Below, in pieces: positions 20,301 through 27,809 of a DNA stretch of 64,000 nt. The position numbers and the translations under genes are program-made. Location of the stretch: assembly GCA_963840535.1 (NCBI GenBank), contig CAWIZJ010000060.1, forward strand, positions 1-64,000. The letters are read 5' to 3'. Origin of the DNA: VAZQ01 sp963840535 (GTDB lineage: Bacteria > Pseudomonadota > Alphaproteobacteria > Rhizobiales > Xanthobacteraceae). The notes under the pieces are model-generated. The model was not told where the DNA came from and ran no database searches. It was given only the letters and a program-made list of their open reading frames with translations. Every line of letters begins with the position of its first letter. Within the stretch, counting starts at the first letter, position 1.

Positions 20301-22708
20301 AGAACGTACACCCGCGTGTTCGCGATCGGACGACCGATCGGAACACTGTCCTCCAACACGCTCGCGTCGCTCGCAGCAAAGCAGGCACTGAACGTCGTCG
20401 CCTCGGTCGGCCCATACCCGTTGATCAAGCGGCCATCGCCCTGCGCCGCCAGCGTCCGCCGCACATGCGCCGCCGACAGCACGTCGCCGCCCGCCAACAG
20501 CTGACGTACACCGGCAATCGCCGCAACATCCTCGTCCACCACCTGATGGAACAGCGCAGCCGTCAGCCACAGCACGCTCACCCCGCCTCGCGCCACCAGG
20601 TGCGAGAGCGTCGCCAGGTCGAACGACTCCGCCGGATAGACCAGGAGCCTGGCTCCGTTGAGAAGCGCTCCCCAAATCTCGAAGGTCGAGGCATCAAACG
20701 ACAGCGGCGCCATCTGCAGGACGACGTCATCGGCACTCAACTCGACATAGTTCGTGCCGGTGACGAGCCGCACCACATTGTGGTGGGTGACCACGACGCC
20801 CTTTGGCGCCCCGGTCGAGCCCGACGTGTAGATGACGTAGGCGGGATTGGCGGGGTCGAGGGTGAGGTCGGGGGCGTGCTCGGGATGGCGCGCGATGGCG
20901 GGCCAGTCGGCATCGAGCCGCACGGTTGCGGCGGCGTGCGCGGGCAGCCGCGCCGGCAGCGCCGCCTGCGTGACCAGCACCGCCGCCCCGGCATCCGCCA
21001 GCATGAAGGCCAGCCGCTCCGCCGGGTAGTCGGGGTCGAGCGGCAGATAGGCGCCGCCGGCCTTGAGGATGCCGAGCAGCCCGACGATCATCTCCGGCGA
21101 GCGCTCGACGCACAGCCCCACCACCGCCTCGGGGCCGACCCCGAGCGCGCGCAGGTGATGCGCCAGCCGGCTGGAGCGGGCATCGAGCTCGCGGTAGCTC
21201 AGAGCGCGATCCTCGTGCACCACCGCCACCGCCGCCGGGCTGCGCGCCACCTGCGCCGCGAACAGCTGCGGCAGCGTCGCCGGCGCGATCGCACGCGCGG
21301 TGTCGTTCCACTCCACCAGGATGGTGCGCCGCTCCGCCGCCGACAGAATGTCCAGGCTGCCGATCTGCTGATCCGGATCGGTAACGGCAGCCAGGAGGCC
21401 GAGAAATCGCTGGTGCAGATCGGCAAGCTTGTCGGGACTGTACAATGCCGGATTGGCATTGAAGTGAGTTCGGATCCCCCGACTGTCCAGCCGGTCGTAG
21501 ACCACGATGGACAGATCTTCGACCGGGCCGTTCGTGAGATTGTGCGCGATGGAGGGATGCCCATCGAAACGCAAATCGTAGTCGAAAGGCATGAAATTGA
21601 CGGTCGGGCCGAACACTCTCCGATCGGAATCGATTCGCCCCAGGTCCCTCCGCAAATTGGTCACGTCGTAGCGCTGATGCCTGAACACCTGGCGCATCCG
21701 TCGCGTCGTGTCCGCGATCAATTCGGCGACCGTCATGCTAGGACGTACGGCCAGTCGCACAGGCAAGTCGTTTGCCAACATGCCCGGCGTCGTTCGCGCG
21801 AGCGGAGTCATACGAGCCGTAAGGGGCACATCGAGAACCACATCCTGTGCACCCGACATCCGGTGCACGAAGATGGCTGCTGCTGCGGTGATGAGCTGCG
21901 GCAGGCTCGCTCCGGTACGATCTGCGATCGAGGTCAATTGCTCGATGATCGGAACGGCCAGCGAGCTGACGTGACGGATGAAACCCGGGGATGCAAGCCA
22001 GGGATGGCCACTCAGGCTCGCGGGCTCGGGCAGGCCAGCCAGACAATCGACCCAGTATTGACGATCCTGCTCGAAACGCTTCGAAGCCCGGTAGGCCGCA
22101 TCGTCTTCGAGGAGCAGGGCCAGGGCACCGACGGGGCTCGGCTCGGGAGTGCCGGCGGTTGCCAGGGCGCTGTAGACATCGGCAACTCGTTGCGCCACGA
22201 GTGCAAAGCTATATCCATCCATTATGATGTGATGGTACCGCGAGTACCAAAAGAATCGGTCTCGTGCCGCCTCGAACAAGGCATATGTCAGGAACGGACC
22301 TTGCATGAGATCGACCGGCTTTGCCAGGTCGGCTCTCATCCAGTGTTCCGCGGCGGCCCGTGGGTCGGTCGCCGCGCTGACATCGATGAATGACATCGAC
22401 CAATCAGGGGCGGGCCCAATAATCTGTCGAGGACCGTCGGCGTGAGTTACAAAGCGCACACGCAGCGCCTCGGTCTCGTTCACGACCTGTCGCAGGGCCG
22501 CTTCGAACAGCGTCGCGTCGATTGGTCCCGAGATTTCCAGATACTCGGCGAGATTGAAGGCCGGGCTCGACGGCGCTAGCGATTGAGCAAACCAAATTCC
22601 AAGCTGGGCATCGGACAGGAGAAGAGGATTATTCTCCTGTGTGGCCTCACCCTGTTGCTCTCCCGGTTTCGAGGCAGACGACCACGAATACCCGTTCGTA
22701 AGTGCCAT
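14120..22708 (-). CDS. Non-ribosomal peptide synthetase, modules 1-3 (C1-A1-T1-C2-A2-T2-C3-A3 N-part)
   Basis: First reading-frame segment of the NRPS, 2862 residues from an ATG at 22708. Domains by residue: C1 ~27-430, with HHIIMDG near 159-165; A1 ~460-970; T1 with LGGHS near 1013-1017; C2 ~1072-1500 (HHIAGDG); A2 ~1525-2040; T2 near 2088; C3 ~2145-2575; then the N-terminal part of A3. All C domains keep HHxxxDG and both T domains keep the phosphopantetheine serine. C1 resembles the EntF condensation domain and sits at the very N-terminus, so module 1 probably receives an acyl or aryl group from another carrier. The A1 code reads D-A-F-W-L-G-G-T-F-K, the classic Val code. A2 reads D-F-W-N-I-G-M-V-H-K, the Thr code. 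The frame is lost inside A3 near 14260-14190 and continues in the next segment, so this is not a natural C-terminus. The specificity calls were made by hand alignment to GrsA. Confidence 0.93.
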   Translation of the reverse strand: MALTNGYSWSSASKPGEQQGEATQENNPLLLSDAQLGIWFAQSLAPSSPAFNLAEYLEISGPIDATLFEAALRQVVNETEALRVRFVTHADGPRQIIGPAPDWSMSFIDVSAATDPRAAAEHWMRADLAKPVDLMQGPFLTYALFEAARDRFFWYSRYHHIIMDGYSFALVAQRVADVYSALATAGTPEPSPVGALALLLEDDAAYRASKRFEQDRQYWVDCLAGLPEPASLSGHPWLASPGFIRHVSSLAVPIIEQLTSIADRTGASLPQLITAAAAIFVHRMSGAQDVVLDVPLTARMTPLARTTPGMLANDLPVRLAVRPSMTVAELIADTTRRMRQVFRHQRYDVTNLRRDLGRIDSDRRVFGPTVNFMPFDYDLRFDGHPSIAHNLTNGPVEDLSIVVYDRLDSRGIRTHFNANPALYSPDKLADLHQRFLGLLAAVTDPDQQIGSLDILSAAERRTILVEWNDTARAIAPATLPQLFAAQVARSPAAVAVVHEDRALSYRELDARSSRLAHHLRALGVGPEAVVGLCVERSPEMIVGLLGILKAGGAYLPLDPDYPAERLAFMLADAGAAVLVTQAALPARLPAHAAATVRLDADWPAIARHPEHAPDLTLDPANPAYVIYTSGSTGAPKGVVVTHHNVVRLVTGTNYVELSADDVVLQMAPLSFDASTFEIWGALLNGARLLVYPAESFDLATLSHLVARGGVSVLWLTAALFHQVVDEDVAAIAGVRQLLAGGDVLSAAHVRRTLAAQGDGRLINGYGPTEATTFSACFAASDASVLEDSVPIGRPIANTRVYVLDGWLQPVAAGVCGELYIAGAGLARGYLGRSGLSAERFVADPFGGCGSRMYRSGDLARWRADGVLEFLGRSDQQVKLRGFRIEPGEIEAALVGAGGVAQAAVIAREDGPGHKRLVAYVVGSAAAAVDVAGLRGAVAARLPDYMVPSAFVVLDRLPLTANGKLDRGRLPAPEVTVGSAHRAPRSPQEEVLCGLFAEVLGLERVGIDDDFFALGGHSLLATRLISRIRASLDVEIAIRVLFEAPTVEGLARQLGSAAQGGRPALRARARPSEIPLSYAQRRLWFLDRLEGGSAGHRSATYTIPLAVRLEGDLDCAALEAALCDVVDRHESLRTIFPERLGVARQQILEGVAGRARLLLEEVSEAGLAAALSAAGRRGFDLAREPPLRVHLFALGAGQHVVLLVLHHIAGDGWSLGPLLRDLSRGYAARCAGLAPQYAALPVQYADYTLWQHEVLGTESEPESAIARQLSFWTSQLAGLPDQLDLPLDRPRPAVASHCGDGVPVLLSADLHRALLGLGRESGASLFMVLQGLLAGLLTRLGAGSDIPIGSPIAGRTDAALDDLVGFFVNTLVLRTDTSGDPSLRQLIARVRAGNLAAYGHQELPFERLVEVLNPARSLARHPLFQVMLAMQSTAPAGLELAGLRTAAEPVALGSAKFDLSLSLLEQRTAQGAPAGIAGVLEYATDLFERASMEAMAARLQRLVAAAVAAPDRALGSLDILSAAERRTILVEWNDTARAIAPATLPQLFAAQVARSPAAVAVVHEDRALSYRELDARSSRLAHHLRALGVGPEAVVGLCVERSPEMIVGLLGILKAGGAYLPLDPDYPAERLAFMLADAGAAVLVTQAALPARLPAHAAATVRLDADWPAIARHPEHAPDLTLDPANPAYVIYTSGSTGTPKGVAVTHQNVVRLLGSTDELFRFGQDDVWTLFHSFAFDFSVWEIWGALLKGGRLIVVPFSVSRSPVEFLRLMRREGVTVLNQTPSAFYQLMQTDAESPQTGAPLALRYVIFGGEALELDRLDAWYRHHPAGTPHLINMYGITETTVHVTHLAVDGTTTAASTRNLIGRSIPDLQVYVLDGWLQPVAAGVCGELYIAGAGLARGYLGRSGLSAERFVADPYGACGSRMYRSGDLARWRADGVLEFLGRSDQQVKLRGFRIEPGEIEAALVGAGGVAQAAVIAREDGPGHKRLVAYVVGSAAAAVDVAGLRGAVAARLPDYMVPSAFVVLDRLPLTANGKLDRGRLPAPEVTVGSAHRAPRSPQEEVLCGLFAEVLGLERVGIDDDFFALGGHSLLATRLISRIRASLDVEIAIRVLFEAPTVEGLARQLGSAAQGGRPALRARARPSEIPLSYAQRRLWFLDRLEGGSAGHRSATYTIPLAVRLEGDLDCAALEAALCDVVDRHESLRTIFPERLGVARQQILEGVAGRARLLLEEVSEAGLAAALSAAGRRGFDLAHEPPLRVHLFALGAGQHVVLLVLHHIAGDGWSLGPLLRDLSRGYAARCAGLAPQYAALPVQYADYTLWQHEVLGTESEPESAIARQLSFWTSQLAGLPDQLDLPLDRPRPAVASHCGDGVPVLLSADLHRALLGLGRESGASLFMVLQGLLAGLLTRLGAGSDIPIGSPIAGRTDAALDDLVGFFVNTLVLRTDTSGDPSLRQLIARVRAGNLAAYGHQELPFERLVEVLNPARSLARHPLFQVMLAMQSTAPAGLELAGLRTAAEPVALGSAKFDLSLSLLEQRTAQGAPAGIAGVLEYATDLFERASMEAMAARLQRLVAAAVAAPDRALGSLDILSAAERRTILVEWNDTARAIAPATLPQLFAAQVARSPAAVAVVHEDRALSYRELDARSSRLAHHLRALGVGPEAVVGLCVERSPEMIVGLLGILKAGGAYLPLDPDYPAERLAFMLADAGAAVLVTQAALPARLPAHAAATVRLDADWPAIARHPEHAPDLTLDPANPAYVIYTSGSTGTPKGVVVTQGGLINHMTWMMTDHSVDEDDVVLGRTGIGFDAAGWEDLAAAPFRRCTVCLAAQLGSRSKSVLRIFSNSKVLRSPSSFRRYSP
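14381..17089 (-). repeat. NRPS scaffold repeat copy R3 (~2.71 kb)
   Basis: Same layout (A2 C-part, T2, C3, A3 N-part). It ends 20-30 bases earlier on the right than the other copies because the A2 cassette lacks the IGRPIANTRV segment and has RSIPDLQV instead. Confidence 0.9.
17090..17602 (-). other. A2 specificity cassette (Thr code)
   Basis: Unique ~513-bp segment coding for FDFSVW, the NQTPSAF region, FGGEAL and NMYGITETTVHVT. Code residues D, F, W, N, I, G, M, V, H match the standard Thr code exactly. It is the longest cassette and replaces the usual IGRPIANTRV segment. Confidence 0.82.
17603..20340 (-). repeat. NRPS scaffold repeat copy R2 (~2.74 kb)
   Basis: Same layout (A1 C-part, T1, C2, A2 N-part). 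It keeps the AREPP variant also seen in R5. Partial scaffold copies occur at 9776-10434 and 13262-13918 (around the E3/C4 insertion) and at 20795-21362 (A1 N-part). Confidence 0.9.
20341..20794 (-). other. A1 specificity cassette (Val code)
   Basis: Unique ~454-bp segment between scaffold repeats. It encodes the A-domain core from after the TPKG motif to after GPTE. Specificity residues by alignment to GrsA are D, A, F, W, L, G, G, T, F, with Lys in the shared scaffold: the Val code. The flanking TPKG codons also differ slightly here (gcgccccggtcgagccc against gcgtgcctgtggatccc in the others). Confidence 0.8.
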
Positions 22709-22962
22709 TCGCGGAAACGTCCCGGACTGCGGATCACGTGTTCATCTTAAGTCGGCCGATTTATCGCGGATGCGCAATCAACTCGTCAAGCAGAACGGTC
22801 GGTCGAAACGGACACGCAACATCATCGAAAGGCGAGATCGTGCGGTGTGCAGTCTCTTTGACGGTGAGCGTGGAGGCGTGTCAAACCCTCCCGACACTCG
22901 GCAGGTGGATCGATAGCACAAGCACTGCGAAGGTGAACGACCGCTTACATGCGCTGCAGACG

Positions 22963-24723
22963 TCAAGATTCCGCTGACTGTGCGTCCCGCTTTGGTACGG
23001 CTTCGCCAATGCCGTGGCGATCGCCTTCGGGAAACATGAAGAGATGGCGGTCGTGGAATGCGGATAACGTCGAACGGTGGCCGATCGACACGATGGTTGC
23101 CTGCGGGAGCCGCTCCTGCAGGAGCTGATAGAGCTTGGCCTCTGCCGGCTCGTCGAGCGAGGCGGTGGCCTCGTCCAGGAACAAGTAATCCGGCGAGTGC
23201 AGGATGGCACGGGCGATGGCCAGCCGCTGCTGCTCGCCAAGCGACAGCGTCCGGTCCCAGTGTCCGTCCTCCGAGAGCCTTCGAGCCAACATTGGGAGCC
23301 CGACGGCCGAGAGCACCTCGACCACACGCGATTGCGCAAACGCGCCGCGACCCGACGGATAACTTACTGCTTCTTCGAGTTTCCCGATGGGAAAATACGG
23401 CCGTTGCGGAAGCATCATCAGCTTGGTGCCGCGCGGCACGAGGATCGCCCCGGCGCCAAACGGCCAGATGCCGGCGATCGCGCGGAACAAGGTCGACTTT
23501 CCGCAACCGGACGGTCCAGTGAGGAGCGCGCGCTCGCCGGCCTCGATGACCAGGTCTTCGGTGGTGACCAGCGGCGCGCCAGTCGGGAGTCGCACCGACA
23601 ATCCTTTCAGCGTCAGCCCCGTTTTGGTGGCGTGTTGGGTGATGTCAACGCGCGGCGGCGTAGTGGCCGCAGCGCGCGCGACGGCGATCGATCGATCGAA
23701 TCCATCGAGGCGCGCAATCACCGCGGTCCATACGGCGAGGTCACGGTAGACGTTGATGAAGAATGACAACGCGGTCTCGACGCTGTTGAAGGCGCCGGCG
23801 GTCTGCACCAAGCCGCCGAGCTGAATCGTGCCCGCGAAATAGGCTGGGCTGACGACGATGAACGGAAAGACGAGTGCGAACCGCGTATAGCCGGTGGTGA
23901 AAAAAGTGAGCCATTTCTGCTTGGTCATGATGCGATGCCAAGTGGTCACGACCTTGCCGAAACGTACGAGCAGGCGCTCGGTTTCGGCTTCCTCGCCGCG
24001 AAGCAATGCAATCTGCTCCGAATTTTCCCGTACCCGCACCAGATTATAGCGGAAATCGGCCTCGTAGCGCTGTAGGTCGAAATTCAGGGCGACCAACGGC
24101 CAGCCGATGAGATGGGTGAGCGCGGTACCCATGATCGCATAAATGAGCGCTGCCCACACCAAGTAGCCAGGAATGGCGATCGCCGTGCCAAACAACTGCC
24201 ACGGTGCAGATGCCGAGAGCGTCCACAGTATCACGACGAACGACCCGAGCGTCACGATTGCACCCAGCAGGCCGACGCCGATGGCCAGCGTGCGCTCGAT
24301 GAACATCTTGATGTCTTCGGAAATGCGTTGATCGGGATTGTCCGCCGCATCGCCGAGCAGCTGCATACGATAGTGAGTTGCACCTTCCAGCCAATTGTCG
24401 AGATAGGCCCTGGTCATCCAGCGCCGCCAGCGGATTTGAAGCCACTGGTTCAGATAGAGCTGGTAAACCTGGAGCGCGGTGGCGGCGGCTGCGAGCACGC
24501 AGAAATACATGAGCTGGGTGACGAAGGCATCCCAATTCCGATCCTGCAGTGAATTGTAGAATCGGTTGTACCACTCATTGAGCAGGACCGTGACACCGAC
24601 CAGGCTGAGCTCGGTGGCGATCACTGCAGCGAGCAGGATGCGCCCCGGCCAGCGGTCCTCGGACCGGAAATAGGGAATGGAAAGGCGCCAAATGGTGGAC
24701 AACAAAGAGACGAGGCCGGTCAC
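22963..24723 (-). CDS. ABC transporter, fused permease/ATPase of the YddA/SbmA-like family
   Basis: 586 residues from a GTG start at 24723 preceded by ggaggtcccc. The N-terminal ~330 residues form a multi-helix membrane domain of the ABC_membrane_2/SbmA-BacA type. The ATPase half has Walker A GPSGCGKST near 403-411, signature LSLGEQQRL and Walker B YLFLDEATASLD. Members of this family move peptides and other amphipathic compounds across the inner membrane. It ends 254 bp before the NRPS start on the same strand, so it may be co-transcribed with the synthetase and transport its product. Intact, unlike many neighbours. Confidence 0.88.
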   Translation of the reverse strand: MTGLVSLLSTIWRLSIPYFRSEDRWPGRILLAAVIATELSLVGVTVLLNEWYNRFYNSLQDRNWDAFVTQLMYFCVLAAAATALQVYQLYLNQWLQIRWRRWMTRAYLDNWLEGATHYRMQLLGDAADNPDQRISEDIKMFIERTLAIGVGLLGAIVTLGSFVVILWTLSASAPWQLFGTAIAIPGYLVWAALIYAIMGTALTHLIGWPLVALNFDLQRYEADFRYNLVRVRENSEQIALLRGEEAETERLLVRFGKVVTTWHRIMTKQKWLTFFTTGYTRFALVFPFIVVSPAYFAGTIQLGGLVQTAGAFNSVETALSFFINVYRDLAVWTAVIARLDGFDRSIAVARAAATTPPRVDITQHATKTGLTLKGLSVRLPTGAPLVTTEDLVIEAGERALLTGPSGCGKSTLFRAIAGIWPFGAGAILVPRGTKLMMLPQRPYFPIGKLEEAVSYPSGRGAFAQSRVVEVLSAVGLPMLARRLSEDGHWDRTLSLGEQQRLAIARAILHSPDYLFLDEATASLDEPAEAKLYQLLQERLPQATIVSIGHRSTLSAFHDRHLFMFPEGDRHGIGEAVPKRDAQSAES

Positions 24724-25290
24724 GGGGACCTCCGATGAATGTGGTTCGGCAAGGGATCGAGATGTCGGCGTAAGCTATAGGCCCGGTGCGCTTCGGTTCG
24801 ATCATCGGTGGGGCCTTTGGTCTTGCTCAGCCGCGATACGACCCCTCTTGTCAATATATTATCCCAAGAACATGAATAGTGCCGCTTCCCACTGGACGCA
24901 GCAGCGTGACGGTCACCTGACTTCGAGCCGGATCACGAGAAGTAGGCGAATTATTCAATAGATCTGTTTCCAAGCACTTGGCACCGGCTGCATCCCTGTG
25001 TTAGTCCTCCCTCGCCTCATGCTTCGAGGCATTACCCCGGTCGGAAGCGCGGCATAGGCGATCGTTTTGCATCGAGGATCGGGTTTCCGCCCCAACTTTC
25101 AGAGACATTTTGGTCTGGCAGCCTGCGGGTGCGGCGGTTAAATCGAGCTCTCATATCCAAAGGGTACGTGCCGACTGCCGCGGGTTGCGAGCGCCAAGAT
25201 ATCGACGAGCTGACCATCGCTGCCGCAACGATGGTGGCTCGACTACTGATCGATGGTGTGGGATGAACGGCTAACGAAAGGGTTGCGAAT
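24724..25290. promoter_or_regulatory. 567-bp divergent intergenic region upstream of the transporter/NRPS genes
   Basis: Separates the minus-strand transporter/NRPS block from the plus-strand DUF697 and exporter genes, so promoters for both directions should lie here. It contains an AT-rich patch around 24848-24868 (tcaatatattatcc) that stands out in this high-GC context. I could not assign convincing -35/-10 pairs, an operator, or any protein with family features. Confidence 0.35.
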
Positions 25291-25911
25291 ATGGCGACGG
25301 GATCGACTGGCCCGGAAACCACCATGAAGAAGGATCCGATCGGGACTGCATCGGTGATACCCGATGCGGCCGGGGCGACCGACGATAATCGTGATGCGGC
25401 AGCTTCCAAATTGGTGGAGCGTTTCGCGTTATGGTCCGGCGCTGCTGGACTTCTTCCCGTGCCTTTTCTCGACGTGGCCGCAGTGGGCGGTGTTCAACTC
25501 CAGATGTTGCGCCGCCTTTCCCAAATTTATGGCGTTCCGTTCTCCGCAAATCGGGGCAAATCGATCATTGCGAGCCTGATGGGCTCGATGATTCCTGCGA
25601 CCAGCGGGATGGGTGTTGCGAGCGCATTGAAGAGCGTGCCTGCGATCGGAACCGCCGTTGGCACGATTACGATGTCGGGGGTGTCCGCAGGCGCCACATA
25701 TGCAATTGGAAAGGTTTTTATCCAGCACTTCGCTTCCGGCGGCACGCTCCTTGATTTCGATCCTCCGGACTATCGAGACTTCATCAAGGTTCAAAAGGAG
25801 AAATGGAACAGCCGGTCGGCAGCGTTGCCAGCCGCTCCTCAATCCTCTTCTACGCCCTCGGCGCGCAGCGGCTCGGCCAACGCGGCGGCTGCAACATCGG
25901 ACCGGTTGTGA
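25291..25911 (+). CDS. DUF697 (YcjF-like) family protein
   Basis: 206 residues. The middle (about 45-160) has the glycine- and alanine-rich hydrophobic pattern of DUF697: FLDVAAVGGVQLQMLRRLS, followed by a Lys-Ser pair and two hydrophobic helices. The tail is Ala/Ser/Pro-rich and low in complexity. The family often occurs with GTPases and is membrane-associated, but its function is unknown. It sits between the two ABC transporter genes and may only be a neighbour of the peptide cluster. Confidence 0.7.
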   Translation: MATGSTGPETTMKKDPIGTASVIPDAAGATDDNRDAAASKLVERFALWSGAAGLLPVPFLDVAAVGGVQLQMLRRLSQIYGVPFSANRGKSIIASLMGSMIPATSGMGVASALKSVPAIGTAVGTITMSGVSAGATYAIGKVFIQHFASGGTLLDFDPPDYRDFIKVQKEKWNSRSAALPAAPQSSSTPSARSGSANAAAATSDRL

Positions 25912-26171
25912 GAGGGTTGATCAAGGGTCGTCGAGAACGAAGATTCCTTTGAGGATCGGTAGCTCGACGCAACTCCGGGCTTCGATCGATTGGCCTTTCC
26001 ATCCGTGCGTTCTTCGAGGTCCCTGCTGCGCGTTTCCGGCCAACTTCGGTTGTCTGCCGATGTTGCCCTGCGCCGCACCCTCGCCATTAATTCCATATTC
26101 AAATCAACGAAATATTTCATTACCATGGAGCCGGAGCGCATCGTGGTTGTAGTCGGATTGCAGCGAACTTC

Positions 26172-27788
26172 ATGACATTCTTCCAGCTCGTTCGCCGAGA
26201 AATGGAAGGCTCCATGCCTCGGCTGGTCTTCATGTCCGGCATCGGGGGCATCAGCAACGCTGCGATCCTGGCCGCAGTCAATGCGGGTGCGCAAGCAGCC
26301 GGGGAGGGCAGCGTCAGTCTCTGGGCGGCAGGCCTCTTCGTCATCGCCCTGCTCCTTTTCGTCAAGGCCCAGCACTACATCCTGATTGCCTCGACGGTCG
26401 AGATCGAGGCGATCGTCCATCGGGTACGCTTGCGCCTGATGGATCAGGTGCGCCGCTCGGAGCTGCTTCCGCTGGACGCAATAGGGCGTTCTGAGATCGT
26501 CGCTGCTATTACCAAGGAGACCGGTGCACTTACGCAGGCGAGCCAGATGCTCGCTTTTGCCGGGCAGGGTGCCGTCCTCGTCCTGTTCGTAGCGATGTAC
26601 ATCGCGTATTTGTCGTTCCTGGCATTCGTGCTGAGTGCGATCATTATCGGCGTGGTAGCCGCTTTGTTTCACGCCAAGAGTGGGCAGCTTGCGGCCGGTA
26701 CGCGTGAGGCGGCTGACTGGGAGAATCGGCTGTACGATCGGTTGATGGATCTGCTCGACGGCTTCAAGGAGGTGCGGCTCAATAGAGCACGTAGCGACGA
26801 TCTGTATGCGGACATCGTCGAAGTGTCGGGCACGGCGACCAATATCAAGATACGCACTCAGAGCGAAACCTTCAAAAGGCTGGTATTCACGCAGAGCTCG
26901 GTCTTTCTGCTGCTGGGTGCCATCGTGTTTGTGGTCCCGACCTTGAGCGACACCACCGGAACCTCCATCACGAAGACGACGACGGCTCTGATGTTCGTCG
27001 TCGGCGTGTGCTTCGGATTGGTTCAGACGATACCCGTGTTGTTCGCTGCCAATATCGCTGCCGACAACATCGAGCAACTCGAGATTAGGTTGCGTGCGAC
27101 GGCGGCGGCGAGGCTGGCCGCCGCGCAGCCAAGCAAGCCCTTTGACAAGATCGAGATGCGCAATATCGAGTTCCGATATGTCGACAGGAGCTCCGAAGCC
27201 GTCTTCAAGGTCGGGCCCGTCGACTTCACTCTGCACGCCGGCGACCTCGTGTTCATCACAGGCGGCAATGGTTCGGGCAAGTCGACGTTCTTGAAGTTGC
27301 TTGCGGGACTATATGAGCCGGATTCCGGTGAGATTCTGCTTGACGGGGTGCGCATCAGCGACAATACGCGCGAATCCTATCGCGTATTGATTGCAGCGAT
27401 CTTCGCGGACTATCATCTGTTCCAGCGACTGTATGGGATCGCCGATCCGGATCCCGGCGAGGTGGATCGCCTGCTGACGCAATTCCGCCTCGAGGACAAG
27501 ACGCACCTCGCCGACGGCGAGTTTCGTACCATTGACCTGTCGAGCGGTCAGCGCAGACGCCTTGCCCTGATCGTGAGCCTGCTCGAGAAACGCCCGATCT
27601 TGTTGCTGGATGAATGGGCGGCAGATCAGGATCCGGAATACCGCCGCAAGTTCTACTTCGAGCTGTTGCCGGCGCTGAACGATGCGGGGGCGACGGTGGT
27701 GGTCGTCACGCACGACGACCGCTATCTCAACGAGATGGAGCGGCCCGCGCGCAGGTTGCGCATGGACGAGGGCCGGTTCGTCCAGTAG
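26172..27788 (+). CDS. Cyclic-peptide export ABC transporter (SyrD/PvdE type)
   Basis: 538 residues with an N-terminal six-helix membrane domain (to ~290) fused to an ATPase. Walker A is GGNGSGKST near 364-372, the signature is LSSGQRRRLAL near 457, and Walker B continues as LLLDEWAADQDP, a hallmark of the SyrD/PvdE cyclic-peptide exporter family. These proteins export NRPS products such as syringomycin or the pyoverdine precursor across the inner membrane. The gene begins 3.5 kb from the NRPS start, on the opposite strand and beyond the YddA-like gene. Intact reading frame. Export of the local NRPS product is inferred from family and position. Confidence 0.88.
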   Translation: MTFFQLVRREMEGSMPRLVFMSGIGGISNAAILAAVNAGAQAAGEGSVSLWAAGLFVIALLLFVKAQHYILIASTVEIEAIVHRVRLRLMDQVRRSELLPLDAIGRSEIVAAITKETGALTQASQMLAFAGQGAVLVLFVAMYIAYLSFLAFVLSAIIIGVVAALFHAKSGQLAAGTREAADWENRLYDRLMDLLDGFKEVRLNRARSDDLYADIVEVSGTATNIKIRTQSETFKRLVFTQSSVFLLLGAIVFVVPTLSDTTGTSITKTTTALMFVVGVCFGLVQTIPVLFAANIAADNIEQLEIRLRATAAARLAAAQPSKPFDKIEMRNIEFRYVDRSSEAVFKVGPVDFTLHAGDLVFITGGNGSGKSTFLKLLAGLYEPDSGEILLDGVRISDNTRESYRVLIAAIFADYHLFQRLYGIADPDPGEVDRLLTQFRLEDKTHLADGEFRTIDLSSGQRRRLALIVSLLEKRPILLLDEWAADQDPEYRRKFYFELLPALNDAGATVVVVTHDDRYLNEMERPARRLRMDEGRFVQ

Positions 27789-27809
27789 AATTCAATAGGA
27801 GAACGGCCT

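Noticed and set aside
1..20340. Tandem repeats that might be a CRISPR array or satellite
   Set aside because: The unit is ~2.7 kb, keeps one coding frame and encodes C, A and T domains, so these are duplicated NRPS modules.
25839..27236. 465-residue minus-strand frame opposite the cyclic-peptide exporter
   Set aside because: The plus-strand frame has complete Walker A, signature and Walker B motifs; the minus frame is charged and featureless.
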